This document shows positions 8,104 to 15,435 of a DNA stretch of 16,037 bases, piece after piece. Numbering within the stretch: position 1 is the first letter of the stretch; each line of letters begins with the position of its first letter. The notes beneath the pieces were generated by a model that saw nothing but the letters and a program-made list of their open reading frames with translations, had not been told where the DNA came from and made no database searches. This stretch comes from Chitinophagales bacterium (lineage in GTDB: Bacteria; Bacteroidota; Bacteroidia; Chitinophagales; JAHDHT01). A program made the position numbers and the translations under genes. The stretch lies in NCBI GenBank assembly GCA_020631175.1, contig JAHDHT010000010.1, forward strand, positions 17,806 through 33,842, given 5' to 3'.

Positions 8104-8842
8104 GCGGTCTCTTTATATGGTTTTACTTTTCTGCTTAATCGGTCTCACAACTTTCGCCGATAGTTTCCAAACGGATATGGAAAAAGCGGGGCAGTTTTAT
8201 GAAAACCAAAAATTTGAGGAAGCAAAAAATATTTACAGCAGTTTATTAAGTGATGAATTCGGAAACTTTGAATTGTATTACAATCTTGCAAGCAGTCATG
8301 CTCAGTTAAATGAATTAGGTTCTGCTATTTACTATTACGAAAAAGCTACACAGTTAAATGCAAACCATACTGATCTAAAACACAACCTTGCTTTACTTTA
8401 TGGAAAACAAAAAAATGATATCGATAAATTTCCTGAATTTTTATTGATCGGCTGGCTAAAGAATATCAGTAGTATTTTAAGTTCGAATATTTGGTGGATA
8501 CTTTCCATTCTGAGCCTTTGGGCCGGAGCTGCTTTATTATATATCTTTTACTTCCAGAATAACAATAAAAAACGATTCTGGATTCCTCTTTTAGTTGCGG
8601 GTTTGTTGTTTGGCTTACTCGCAATAAGTTCTGCCTGGTTTAAAAACAATCCCGAAGAAGCTATTTTAATGCTAAATGAAAGCAAACTACATTTAAGTCC
8701 CAGTTCGAATTCAAAAGAACTAAATATATTGTACGAGGGTTTAAAGGTTGAACTATTAGATGAAGTTGATGATTGGGCTGAAGTCAGGTTAAGTGACGGC
8801 ACCGATGGATGGATTCTAAAAAATGCAATTAAGGTATTATAG
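8096..8842 (+). CDS. batE: BatE, TPR and SH3-like membrane protein
   Basis: This 248-residue protein has a signal peptide (about 1-22), two TPR-like units (about 26-105), two adjacent membrane segments (about 132-153 and 161-182) and a C-terminal bacterial SH3-like domain (about 188-248, with LHLSPSSNSKE, VELLDEVDDWAEVRLSDGTDGWI). This arrangement is the one known for BatE. The SH3 part may bind peptidoglycan or proteins in the periplasm. The ATG lies within the last codons of batD, an 8-base overlap, so translation is probably coupled. It is the last gene of the tight Bat cluster; the next gene begins 30 bases later with no clear terminator between. Confidence 0.9.
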   Translation: MYRRSLYMVLLFCLIGLTTFADSFQTDMEKAGQFYENQKFEEAKNIYSSLLSDEFGNFELYYNLASSHAQLNELGSAIYYYEKATQLNANHTDLKHNLALLYGKQKNDIDKFPEFLLIGWLKNISSILSSNIWWILSILSLWAGAALLYIFYFQNNNKKRFWIPLLVAGLLFGLLAISSAWFKNNPEEAILMLNESKLHLSPSSNSKELNILYEGLKVELLDEVDDWAEVRLSDGTDGWILKNAIKVL

Positions 8843-8872
8843 TTGTACCTTTATAATGAGGGTAAAAATTAA

Positions 8873-10501
8873 ATGAAAGTCCGAAAGGTAATATATACAC
8901 TAGTCACTTTTCTAATAAGTTTGCAAATCTTCGGGCAAACAGTAAATCAGTCTTCACAATCTCAACAGGATAAGAAAATAAATATTAAATGGGGCAAACC
9001 ATTTAAAGATACAAGATCAGCGGAACTGAAAAGTGTTTTGGGAACTGATCAAATGGGTACTTATCTTTTAAAACGAAATTTTTCAAACCTTACCGGTATT
9101 AGCAGTGATTACAAATTAGAGCGACTAAACCGTGAATTAAAAATTGAAAAGTCAAGCGACTTACCGGAGTTTAATAGTTTTAGCGGACAAAAAATTGAGT
9201 CTGTTGTTTGGTTTCAAAAGCAGTTATGGTTAATGGAATCTAATAAAGATGTAAAAACCAAGGAACACCGTTTATTAGCAAAAAAAGTTGATCTTAAAAG
9301 CCTGGAGTCAAAAGGGAAAGGTGTTGAAATTAGTAAGCATCCTGTTAAAAACCGAAACATGTTCGGTAACTTTAATTTTAATATTTCAAGAGACAGCACA
9401 AAACTACTTGCCTTTTACCACTATGCTTACCGTTCGGAACAGGGAGAACAATTTAGCTTCGATGTTCTAAATGAACAACTCGAAAAAGTTTGGTCTAAAT
9501 CTATCAATCTGGAAACCAAAGATCGTCTTTATGATATTGAAGACTATCTTGTTTCACCAAATGGTGATGTAGTTGTTATTGGTATATATTATGAAGGTTC
9601 AAGAAGAAGCAGCAAACTATTAGGAGAGCCTAATTACAATTATGAAGTTCGATGGTTCGACGCTGTTAGCCAGGAAGAAACTATTATCCCAATTAATTCG
9701 GATGATTTTTTTATAACAGATTTAAAATTTGGTTTCACAAATGAAGGCGACCTTACGGGAGCCGGTTTTTATTCAGAGGAAGGAACCTATAGTATGAAGG
9801 GGTCTGCTTTTATAAATATTAAAAAAAGAAACAAAAGCAATCCACTAATTGAGCTAAGCACTTTTGATATAGACTTTATTACCGAAGGGTTAAGCGATCG
9901 AAAAGCTGAAAAAATAAAAACGAAAGTCGAAAAAGGAAAAAATATTGAATTAAGAAAATTCAATTTAGATCGTATCATATTACGCAATGATGGTGGAGTT
10001 GTACTTATCGCAGAACAGTTTTTTCTCGATAGTAGTAATCGCAGATTTCTCGACAGTTTCGGTGATTGGCGAACGGAGACAATTTATCATTATAATTACA
10101 ATGACATCATTGTAATTAATATTGACCCTGATGGAAGCATACGATGGAATGCAACAATTCCTAAACGACAATATTCAAGTGAAGATGAAGGTGCCTTTTC
10201 GTCGTATAGTATGCTGGTGGCCAAAGGAAATTTATATTTCATTTTTAATGACCATCCGAGAAACCTTTATACTGATAATACCAATAAACGGAGATTAGAT
10301 AATTTCGATGCCGGTAGAGAAACGGTTACCGTACTGGCTATTGTAAATAAGAAAGGTAAAATGAAAAAACACCGTTTGTTTTCTGTTGCTGAAAGCGACA
10401 TTTACCTAAGACCTGTTTTGGGTAAACAAGTCAAAAAAAATGAATTGCTAATTTATGGTACTAAAGGAAGAATTCACAAGTATGGTAAAATCATTTTTTA
10501 A
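8873..10501 (+). CDS. Secreted protein of unknown function, propeller-like
   Basis: This 542-residue protein has a clear signal peptide (1-22, ending IFGQ) and no further membrane segment, so it is periplasmic or outer-membrane associated. The rest is beta-rich, with recurring strand-turn units such as VSPNGDVVVIG (227-237), RNDGGVVLIAEQ (371-382) and NIDPDGSIRWNATIP (416-430), spaced as in a beta-propeller. No enzyme motif or T9SS sorting tail is visible. I do not recognise a named family. It begins 30 bases after batE on the same strand and may be read through from the Bat operon. The protein is certainly coding on length and composition; the fold is inferred. Confidence 0.75.
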   Translation: MKVRKVIYTLVTFLISLQIFGQTVNQSSQSQQDKKINIKWGKPFKDTRSAELKSVLGTDQMGTYLLKRNFSNLTGISSDYKLERLNRELKIEKSSDLPEFNSFSGQKIESVVWFQKQLWLMESNKDVKTKEHRLLAKKVDLKSLESKGKGVEISKHPVKNRNMFGNFNFNISRDSTKLLAFYHYAYRSEQGEQFSFDVLNEQLEKVWSKSINLETKDRLYDIEDYLVSPNGDVVVIGIYYEGSRRSSKLLGEPNYNYEVRWFDAVSQEETIIPINSDDFFITDLKFGFTNEGDLTGAGFYSEEGTYSMKGSAFINIKKRNKSNPLIELSTFDIDFITEGLSDRKAEKIKTKVEKGKNIELRKFNLDRIILRNDGGVVLIAEQFFLDSSNRRFLDSFGDWRTETIYHYNYNDIIVINIDPDGSIRWNATIPKRQYSSEDEGAFSSYSMLVAKGNLYFIFNDHPRNLYTDNTNKRRLDNFDAGRETVTVLAIVNKKGKMKKHRLFSVAESDIYLRPVLGKQVKKNELLIYGTKGRIHKYGKIIF

Positions 10502-10542
10502 GCGCCTTAAAATTTATTAAATTCCGTTTTAATCAACCATTC

Positions 10543-11445
10543 ATGAACCACCAGTTTACATTCTTATGTTCACTCGCCATCCTTATTGCTTTGAGTTTTC
10601 AAGCCACCGCGCAAGTAAAAAACTTTGAAAAATTAGTGAAAGCAGAAGCAACAGTAGAATCCTGTAGTTTTAATGATAGTATTCAAAGCCGATACGCTCC
10701 TTCATTTTACAAAGACGGAATTTTATTCAGCACAGACAGTGGTGATGAAAAGATCGGTTTTACAACGGTAATTAAATATGCTGAAAAAGGAGAAAAGATT
10801 GATTTTTACAATCCTAAAGATCCTTTCAAAAAATCAAGAAAACATTCTAATGTAAGTTGTACTTCATTTGCAGAAGAAAGCGGTGAACTATTTTTCACGG
10901 CAAACCATCAAAAAGTATTTACCGATAGTTTAGGAAACAGTGTTTTAAATCTTTCGATTTATGCACTAGACTCCGCTGCAACGAAACTCGACGCTGAACC
11001 CTTAACCTTTTGTAATCCGGAATACAACTTCATCCACCCAAGCATAAACAAGGCAGGTGATATGCTGATTTTCGCAAGCGATCTTAATGGCGAGGGACAT
11101 ACAGACCTGTATATTAGCCATAAAATTGCCGGAAACTGGATAGAACCAAGTCCACTAGAAGGAGCCGTAAACAGCAAAGGAAGAGAGTTATTTCCTCATA
11201 TATTGAATGACAGCACCCTTTTATTTAGTTCTGATGGACAAATAGACAGTCTTGGCGGACTTGATATTTATTATGCCGAACGTCATGAAGGAATTTGGCA
11301 GGAACCTATACTTTTGCAGGCCCCTTTCAATTCTACTTTTAATGATTTTGGGATGATTTACGATGAAACTTCCCGTTCTGGTTTTTTCTGTAGCCGACGT
11401 GAAGATTTCATTAGTGATCAAATATTCCGATTTATCATCGACTAA
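10543..11445 (+). CDS. Secreted PD40/WD40-like beta-propeller protein
   Basis: This 300-residue protein has a signal peptide (1-24, ending ATAQ) followed by PD40-type repeats. The best units are HPSINKAGDMLIFASDLNGE (165-184) with TDLYIS after it, FPHILNDSTLLFSSDGQ (217-233) with GLDIYYAE, and a degenerate third around FGMIYDETSRSGFF (269-282). In Bacteroidota such repeats often precede an OmpA-like peptidoglycan-binding domain, as in cell-envelope proteins, but here the protein ends at the propeller and has no OmpA part, lipobox or T9SS tail. It starts with ATG 41 bases after the preceding secreted protein, on the same strand. It is probably a periplasmic protein-binding module; the function is unknown. 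Confidence 0.78.
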   Translation: MNHQFTFLCSLAILIALSFQATAQVKNFEKLVKAEATVESCSFNDSIQSRYAPSFYKDGILFSTDSGDEKIGFTTVIKYAEKGEKIDFYNPKDPFKKSRKHSNVSCTSFAEESGELFFTANHQKVFTDSLGNSVLNLSIYALDSAATKLDAEPLTFCNPEYNFIHPSINKAGDMLIFASDLNGEGHTDLYISHKIAGNWIEPSPLEGAVNSKGRELFPHILNDSTLLFSSDGQIDSLGGLDIYYAERHEGIWQEPILLQAPFNSTFNDFGMIYDETSRSGFFCSRREDFISDQIFRFIID

Positions 11446-11537
11446 TACAACCTCAAAGCTTAAAAAAGCTTCATTATTATACTGCATTTTGTCACTTTAT
11501 ATGCGCTTTTGCGTATAAATAACAGAGTTTAATACAT
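11446..11537. other. Intergenic gap with two small hairpins
   Basis: The first hairpin is AAGCTT/AAGCTT (11456-11461 and 11466-11471) with an AAAA loop; it has no following T-run, so it is a weak terminator at best. The second is TATGCGC/GCGTATA (11500-11506 and 11511-11517, one G-U pair) with a TTTT loop. TTTG at 11488-11491 and TATAAAT at 11514-11520 could be a promoter for the next gene, but the -7 match is poor. This gap probably separates two transcription units. Confidence 0.35.
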
Positions 11538-13034
11538 ATGAATAATTCCATTATAATTTCAATTTGCCTGTTTTTGTTCAGTTGGTCATCCATCCAAACA
11601 ACAAATGCTCAGGTTTTACCCGATATCGATGTTTCAAACAGTGAATGGGGTATTGTCGACTTGCCAAATACTGTAGATCAGGCCTTTCTTGATGTTTTTG
11701 ATCGTTATGCAAAGATTACCAGTCCCGGCGGAGATCCGATTCATATCATCGCACAAGATCAAGTAAGCGATTTACAAATCATCAGGGCACGCAATGTTAT
11801 GCGGCATTTATTAACTGATTTTCCAAATTCGTTTTACGGTTTTAACAAAACCTCTGTGGCCAATGCTATGGCTTCAAATGAGGCCATTTTAGCCTTTTTC
11901 AATTCAGAAGCGGAAGCTGAATTAGCGATACAGGGAGATCTTGGGAGTATGGATATCAATATTCAACCTTTATATGCCACCGAATGTGTGGTGGAAGGAA
12001 GTGAAGATTATCTAACCAACGACACACGGGATGCTACCATTGAAGAGGTATTACATTTGGTGCATGATTACGGAATAATTCCTGTTCTGAATAACTATCA
12101 AAACGACATTCTGGAAGCTGCTAATGAAGCAAAAGATGCAGGCTTCTGGTCTTCACCGGAAATGAACGATTGGATTGCTGAAGGCAGCCTTGCACAAGAA
12201 TACCTTGCAACGATTGTTGAAGTATATTACGATATGTGGAAGCATAATGCTGATGGATCGGGAACAGCATTCTTTGGTGAATATGAACCGATTGACCGCA
12301 ACGAATTATTGATTCAGGATACTGACGGATTTAATAATGTAACGAACTTCTTCCATCCCGAATTAACTTATAATGCTGTTTTGGATGGAGATTTTAATGA
12401 AACATTTGAATTGTTTTTAAATCCTGAAAAAGATTACACCTTTAAATCTCAATATTTAAATCATGCAACTTTAACCGGTAATACTGAAGCCGGTATTCAT
12501 GGAAATGATAATGATAATAATCTTTTAGGAAACCTGGCCAATAATCATTTTTATGGTGAAGGTGGAGACGATTTCTTTTACGGTAATGAAGGGACGGATA
12601 CTGTTCACTTCAGAGGCAATTTTGCTGAGTACAATATCTTCGGTCAAAGTGATACTTTAATTGTAGATGACATGTTGGATAACCGGGATGGATTTTCTCA
12701 GCTAAAGTCGATTGAAATTTTAGTTTTTAATGATTTAACTGCACCGGCAATTTCTTTCCCAACTAATATTGAAGATTACCTTGGTGAAGGAGCGATTAAA
12801 ATATATCCGAATCCAATTCAACAACATTTAAATATTTTCTTTGAAAATGAATTCGATAAAATTGCTGAAATCAGAATTGAATCTGTGAATGGTAAAATTT
12901 TGCATCAGTTTGATTATAATCGGGAAGGAAGTTTAAAACGAAATGTTGAAGATTTAATGCCGGGTGTTTACTTTGTGAATGCAATAAACCAAAGAGGCAG
13001 ATCGGTGTTCATTCAAAAGGTACTCAAACTTTAG
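11538..13034 (+). CDS. T9SS-secreted protein with RTX-like segment
   Basis: This 498-residue protein has a signal peptide (1-25, ending TTNAQ), an uncharacterised helical domain (about 35-300), an RTX/serralysin-like calcium-binding region (about 315-400) and a type IX secretion sorting domain (about 417-498). The RTX part shows GEGGDDFFYGNEGTDTVHF (340-358), then a NFAEYNI and DGFSQLKSIEILVFND pattern like the end of hemolysin-type repeat modules. The sorting domain begins with IKIYPNP (420-426) and ends MPGVYFVNAIN (474-484) and IQKVLKL. The N-terminal domain has TIEEVLHLVHDYG (167-179) and the repeated-looking AEGSLAQEYL and VEVYYDMW helices. The product is expected at the cell surface or outside. 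The N-domain function is unknown; a metal-dependent hydrolase is possible but unproven. Confidence 0.85.
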   Translation: MNNSIIISICLFLFSWSSIQTTNAQVLPDIDVSNSEWGIVDLPNTVDQAFLDVFDRYAKITSPGGDPIHIIAQDQVSDLQIIRARNVMRHLLTDFPNSFYGFNKTSVANAMASNEAILAFFNSEAEAELAIQGDLGSMDINIQPLYATECVVEGSEDYLTNDTRDATIEEVLHLVHDYGIIPVLNNYQNDILEAANEAKDAGFWSSPEMNDWIAEGSLAQEYLATIVEVYYDMWKHNADGSGTAFFGEYEPIDRNELLIQDTDGFNNVTNFFHPELTYNAVLDGDFNETFELFLNPEKDYTFKSQYLNHATLTGNTEAGIHGNDNDNNLLGNLANNHFYGEGGDDFFYGNEGTDTVHFRGNFAEYNIFGQSDTLIVDDMLDNRDGFSQLKSIEILVFNDLTAPAISFPTNIEDYLGEGAIKIYPNPIQQHLNIFFENEFDKIAEIRIESVNGKILHQFDYNREGSLKRNVEDLMPGVYFVNAINQRGRSVFIQKVLKL

Positions 13035-13043
13035 AAATTACAC

Positions 13044-13562
13044 ATGGCTATGGTAAGAACAAGAAATTTTCGTCTTGCAGTTAAAAATGATATAAAAGAA
13101 ATACATCAACTCTTCAGATCGGTAGTTGATAAAATGAAGAAAGAAGGAAAGAAGAACTGGAATGATAAATACCCCAGTGAATCAGTTATTAAAAAAGATA
13201 TTTCTTATTTCCGTTTGTTTAAATATATTGAAGATCGAAAAATTATTGGTGTTGCCAGTATGATGATGCGACAACCCGATGTTTACAAAAGTGTAAATTG
13301 GAATGCTGAAGACGATGGATCGCTAATGGTAAAGCGACTGGCGATTCACCCGGAACATGAAGGTAAAGGTATCGGAAAAAGCATCATGGAAAATCTTGAA
13401 GGTATAGCCAAAAACAAAGAATATACTTCAATTCGTTTAGATGTTTATGAACACAATGCTGATGTTATTCAGTTTTATAAAAGTATCGGATATAGCGAAA
13501 CGGGAAAAGTAAAACTCGAAGAAGATCTGGATAATTTCATCACTATGGATAAGCTGCTTTAA
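13044..13562 (+). CDS. GNAT-family N-acetyltransferase
   Basis: This 172-residue cytoplasmic protein is a GNAT acyltransferase, a family that moves an acetyl group from acetyl-CoA to an amine. Motif A with the CoA pyrophosphate loop is VKRLAIHPEHEGKGIGKSIM (96-115), and motif B is NADVIQFYKSIGY (138-150). The N-terminal NWNDKYP (38-44) resembles a Trp-Tyr-Pro motif seen in one GNAT subgroup of Bacteroidota and Firmicutes. The substrate cannot be deduced. The ATG at 13044 lies 9 bases after the T9SS protein; a second in-frame ATG at 13050 would shorten it by two residues. The TonB-domain gene follows after a single base, so the two are very likely co-transcribed. Confidence 0.92.
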   Translation: MAMVRTRNFRLAVKNDIKEIHQLFRSVVDKMKKEGKKNWNDKYPSESVIKKDISYFRLFKYIEDRKIIGVASMMMRQPDVYKSVNWNAEDDGSLMVKRLAIHPEHEGKGIGKSIMENLEGIAKNKEYTSIRLDVYEHNADVIQFYKSIGYSETGKVKLEEDLDNFITMDKLL

Positions 13563-13563
13563 A

Positions 13564-13989
13564 TTGAAAAAGAAAATAAGACCTGAAGATTTTATTCAAA
13601 AACCAAAATATATTGGTAACTGGGCTACATTTCTTAAAGAAAATTTAAAGTATCCGGCTAAAGCAATCGAGCACGAAATTGAAGGATTTGTACATTTAAG
13701 TTACGAAGTAAACGGTAATGGTAAAGTACGTAGAGCTAAAATTACTAAAAGTCTGGGTTATGGTTGCGATGAAGAGGCTTTACGGCTTGTGAAAATGATG
13801 AAATATGAAAGTGTTTCAAACCGAAATCTCAAAATTAATACCCATCATAAAATTAAAATTGAATTTAAATTACCTGAAATTCAATCGTACAAATACACCT
13901 TAAGTACATCCGTAAAAAAAGCAGCCAAGAAAAATCATCCACCCAAAAAAGTAAAACCAAGATCCTACACTTACACCATTAAATTTTAA
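13564..13989 (+). CDS. Stand-alone TonB C-terminal domain protein
   Basis: This 141-residue protein matches the TonB C-terminal domain pattern: LKYPAKAIEHEIEGFVHLSY (28-47) followed by EVNGNGKV, and SLGYGCDEEALRLVKMMKY (63-81). In TonB that domain contacts outer-membrane transporters. Here the usual N-terminal membrane anchor and proline-rich spacer are absent, no signal peptide is visible, and a basic tail (about 117-141) follows. Either it works in the cytoplasm in an unknown role or it is a remnant. The start is TTG, one base after the GNAT stop; there is no usable ATG upstream in frame. A strong hairpin lies 27 bases after the stop. The domain call is good; the function is unknown. Confidence 0.8.
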   Translation: MKKKIRPEDFIQKPKYIGNWATFLKENLKYPAKAIEHEIEGFVHLSYEVNGNGKVRRAKITKSLGYGCDEEALRLVKMMKYESVSNRNLKINTHHKIKIEFKLPEIQSYKYTLSTSVKKAAKKNHPPKKVKPRSYTYTIKF

Positions 13990-14016
13990 TTCGTTGCATA
14001 ACATGTAAAATTTGAA

Positions 14017-14040
14017 AAGGCAGAACTAAAATTCTGCCTT
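14017..14040. terminator. Bidirectional hairpin terminator between convergent genes
   Basis: AAGGCAGAA (14017-14025) and TTCTGCCTT (14032-14040) form a perfect 9-pair stem with a 6-base loop. It lies between the stop of the plus-strand TonB-domain gene (13989) and the end of the minus-strand VOC gene (14071). Read on the minus strand it is followed by TTCAAATTTT, a better T-rich tail than on the plus strand, so it probably ends both transcripts. Confidence 0.8.
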
Positions 14041-14070
14041 CATCATTTAACTTAGGTTTGTATATTATTA

Positions 14071-14451
14071 TTATTCTTCAGGCTTGGTATATGTAACGAT
14101 GTCAACACCAATGCCATTTGGATCTACAATAGCAAAATGTCGATCGCCCCAGACTTCATCTCTTAATTCGATTTTGATAGGGACCTTCTTTTGCTGAATT
14201 TCTTTATAGACTTTATCTACATCTTCAACTTCTATCGTAATAAATACACCTTCACCTTTAAAAGGACTTTGAAACAAAGCATGTTGACTTTCGTGATTAG
14301 GCATTAAAAAACTAATTTCCGCAGATTGGTCGGGTGTGTGCATCAATAAGTAAAAATCATTTTCAAAACTAACTCCAAATCCTAAAACCTCAGTGTAAAA
14401 CTCCTTACTTGCTTTTAACTTTTCTGTTACAATTCCTGCATTTAATTTCAT
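14071..14451 (-). CDS. VOC/glyoxalase-fold protein
   Basis: This 126-residue cytoplasmic protein has the vicinal oxygen chelate fold seen in glyoxalases, dioxygenases and antibiotic-binding resistance proteins. The first half-module has KASKEFYTEVLGF (13-25) and the second has FITIEVEDVDKVYKEI (70-85) and WGDRHFAIVDPNGIGVDIV (101-119). The usual early metal-binding His is missing (it begins MKLNAGIVT), so it may bind a ligand rather than catalyse a metal-dependent reaction. I chose ATG at 14451, which fits the domain start. An upstream ATG at 14520 would add 23 residues (MRILFLTVFVLIHIW...), a hydrophobic stretch that VOC proteins normally lack. The gene lies downstream of an AraC-type regulator on the same strand. 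Confidence 0.83.
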   Translation of the reverse strand: MKLNAGIVTEKLKASKEFYTEVLGFGVSFENDFYLLMHTPDQSAEISFLMPNHESQHALFQSPFKGEGVFITIEVEDVDKVYKEIQQKKVPIKIELRDEVWGDRHFAIVDPNGIGVDIVTYTKPEE

Positions 14452-14469
14452 ATTATTTGGCTTTTGATT

Positions 14470-14497
14470 ATTTGTCCAGATATGGATCAGGACAAAT
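14470..14497. repeat. Inverted repeat ATTTGTCC-N12-GGACAAAT
   Basis: Two perfect 8-base arms (14470-14477 and 14490-14497) flank a 12-base spacer. The repeat lies just upstream of the chosen VOC start, in the likely 5' leader. A third GGACAAA copy is at 14582-14588, right after the AraC stop codon. It may be an operator or an RNA hairpin. If the ATG at 14520 is used, the repeat is coding. Confidence 0.6.
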
Positions 14498-14520
14498 ACA
14501 GTTAAAAATAAAATTCTCAT

Positions 14521-14552
14521 ATCTAAATTCTTTTCTTAGTTCAAATTTAGAT
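14521..14552. repeat. Inverted repeat ATCTAAATT-N14-AATTTAGAT
   Basis: Two perfect 9-base arms (14521-14529 and 14544-14552) flank a 14-base spacer between the AraC and VOC genes. The right arm overlaps the candidate -7 element of the VOC promoter, so a protein bound here could control transcription start. The pairing is directly visible; the operator role is inferred. Confidence 0.6.
14542..14549 (-). promoter_or_regulatory. Candidate -7 promoter element of the VOC gene
   Basis: Read on the minus strand these bases are TAAATTTG, an exact match to the Bacteroidota TAnnTTTG consensus. I see no clear -33 TTTG at the expected distance. Transcription would begin near 14536, giving a leader of about 85 bases to the ATG at 14451 or about 16 bases to the alternative ATG at 14520. 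Confidence 0.4.
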
Positions 14553-14590
14553 CAGAAGAAGAGCTTGTGATTGTAAAAAACGGACAAACT

Positions 14591-15403
14591 TTATTTGAAT
14601 GCTTCAGAGGGGGTAACGCCGTAAAAAGTCTTAAAATGCTTTATAAAATGAGCTTGATCAAAAAATCCGACATCATAGTAATTTTTATTTTCAACAAAAT
14701 CTACTCCCAACTTTCCATGCTGAAGGATATATTGAAACCGAACTACATTGCTGAATTTTTTGGCGGTGGTACCAATATAAAAATTAAAGATTCTTCTAAG
14801 TTGCCGTGCGCTTAAACCAACATTCAATTCATTTTCAACATTTAAATGTCCATTCTTTGAAAAAATAAATTTCAACGCTTTATAAAAACGAATATCAAAA
14901 TCAAAATTCTTTTCAGAGACAATGCTATTTAGTTTTTTATTTAATAATACTACAATGTTTTCAAACGATAAAGGCTGTTTTATATTGGCTGATATCCATC
15001 CGGAAAAGTCGGGCAAAATTTTATGCAAAACCTGAGAATGATCACTTAAGGTTTTCGCATCAACATTAAAAATCAATGGGAAAACAGAAGGGAAAAATCG
15101 AATACCGATATAGTCAAAAGACTGACCAATTGGAAAGGCTGTGTATTTTTTACAAAAACCCATTACAAAGTTTTCGGTAGCGTTTTTATGATTAAAAAAT
15201 ACATCAATACATCCATCCGAAACAACACGATAAAAATACGGTTCGCTTAGTGGCGTTCTTGTTTTTAGTTGCCAGAAACAATAAATAAAAGCTTGTAAAT
15301 TTTTATCCGGTTTTAATTCCTGATAAAGAACCGATTCATCTTGCAAACTGGCAGCCGGTTGAATCGGCTTAAAGTAGTCTTTTATAAATTCAAGCGTTTC
15401 CAA
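14591..15403 (-). CDS. AraC-family transcriptional regulator
   Basis: This 270-residue cytoplasmic protein has an N-terminal sensing domain (about 20-135) with LQAFIYCFWQL (36-46), VSDGCIDVFF (61-70) and YIGIRFFPSVFPLIF (98-112), the pattern found in AraC regulators of the type with a DUF6597-like N-domain. The C-terminal DNA-binding domain (about 180-270) has LSARQLRRIFNFYIGTTAKK (197-216) and the AraC signature DVGFFDQAHFIKHFKTFYGV (244-263) followed by TPSEA. Signal and targets are unknown; the VOC gene downstream is the obvious candidate. The start is TTG at 15403: a stop lies just upstream in frame and there is no early ATG. It lies 32 bases after the transglycosylase gene and may be co-transcribed with it. 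Confidence 0.9.
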   Translation of the reverse strand: METLEFIKDYFKPIQPAASLQDESVLYQELKPDKNLQAFIYCFWQLKTRTPLSEPYFYRVVSDGCIDVFFNHKNATENFVMGFCKKYTAFPIGQSFDYIGIRFFPSVFPLIFNVDAKTLSDHSQVLHKILPDFSGWISANIKQPLSFENIVVLLNKKLNSIVSEKNFDFDIRFYKALKFIFSKNGHLNVENELNVGLSARQLRRIFNFYIGTTAKKFSNVVRFQYILQHGKLGVDFVENKNYYDVGFFDQAHFIKHFKTFYGVTPSEAFK

Positions 15404-15435
15404 TAGCTAATTGCCAAAAGCATTTGAAAGAAATA

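Noticed and set aside
14452..14520. N-terminal extension of the VOC protein giving a hydrophobic leader
   Set aside because: VOC proteins normally begin close to the ATG at 14451 and are cytoplasmic; the extension covers an inverted repeat. It remains a minor possibility because a -7 box lies just upstream of 14520.
14567..14815. An 82-residue plus-strand open frame
   Set aside because: It lies opposite the conserved DNA-binding domain of the AraC regulator and has no protein features of its own.
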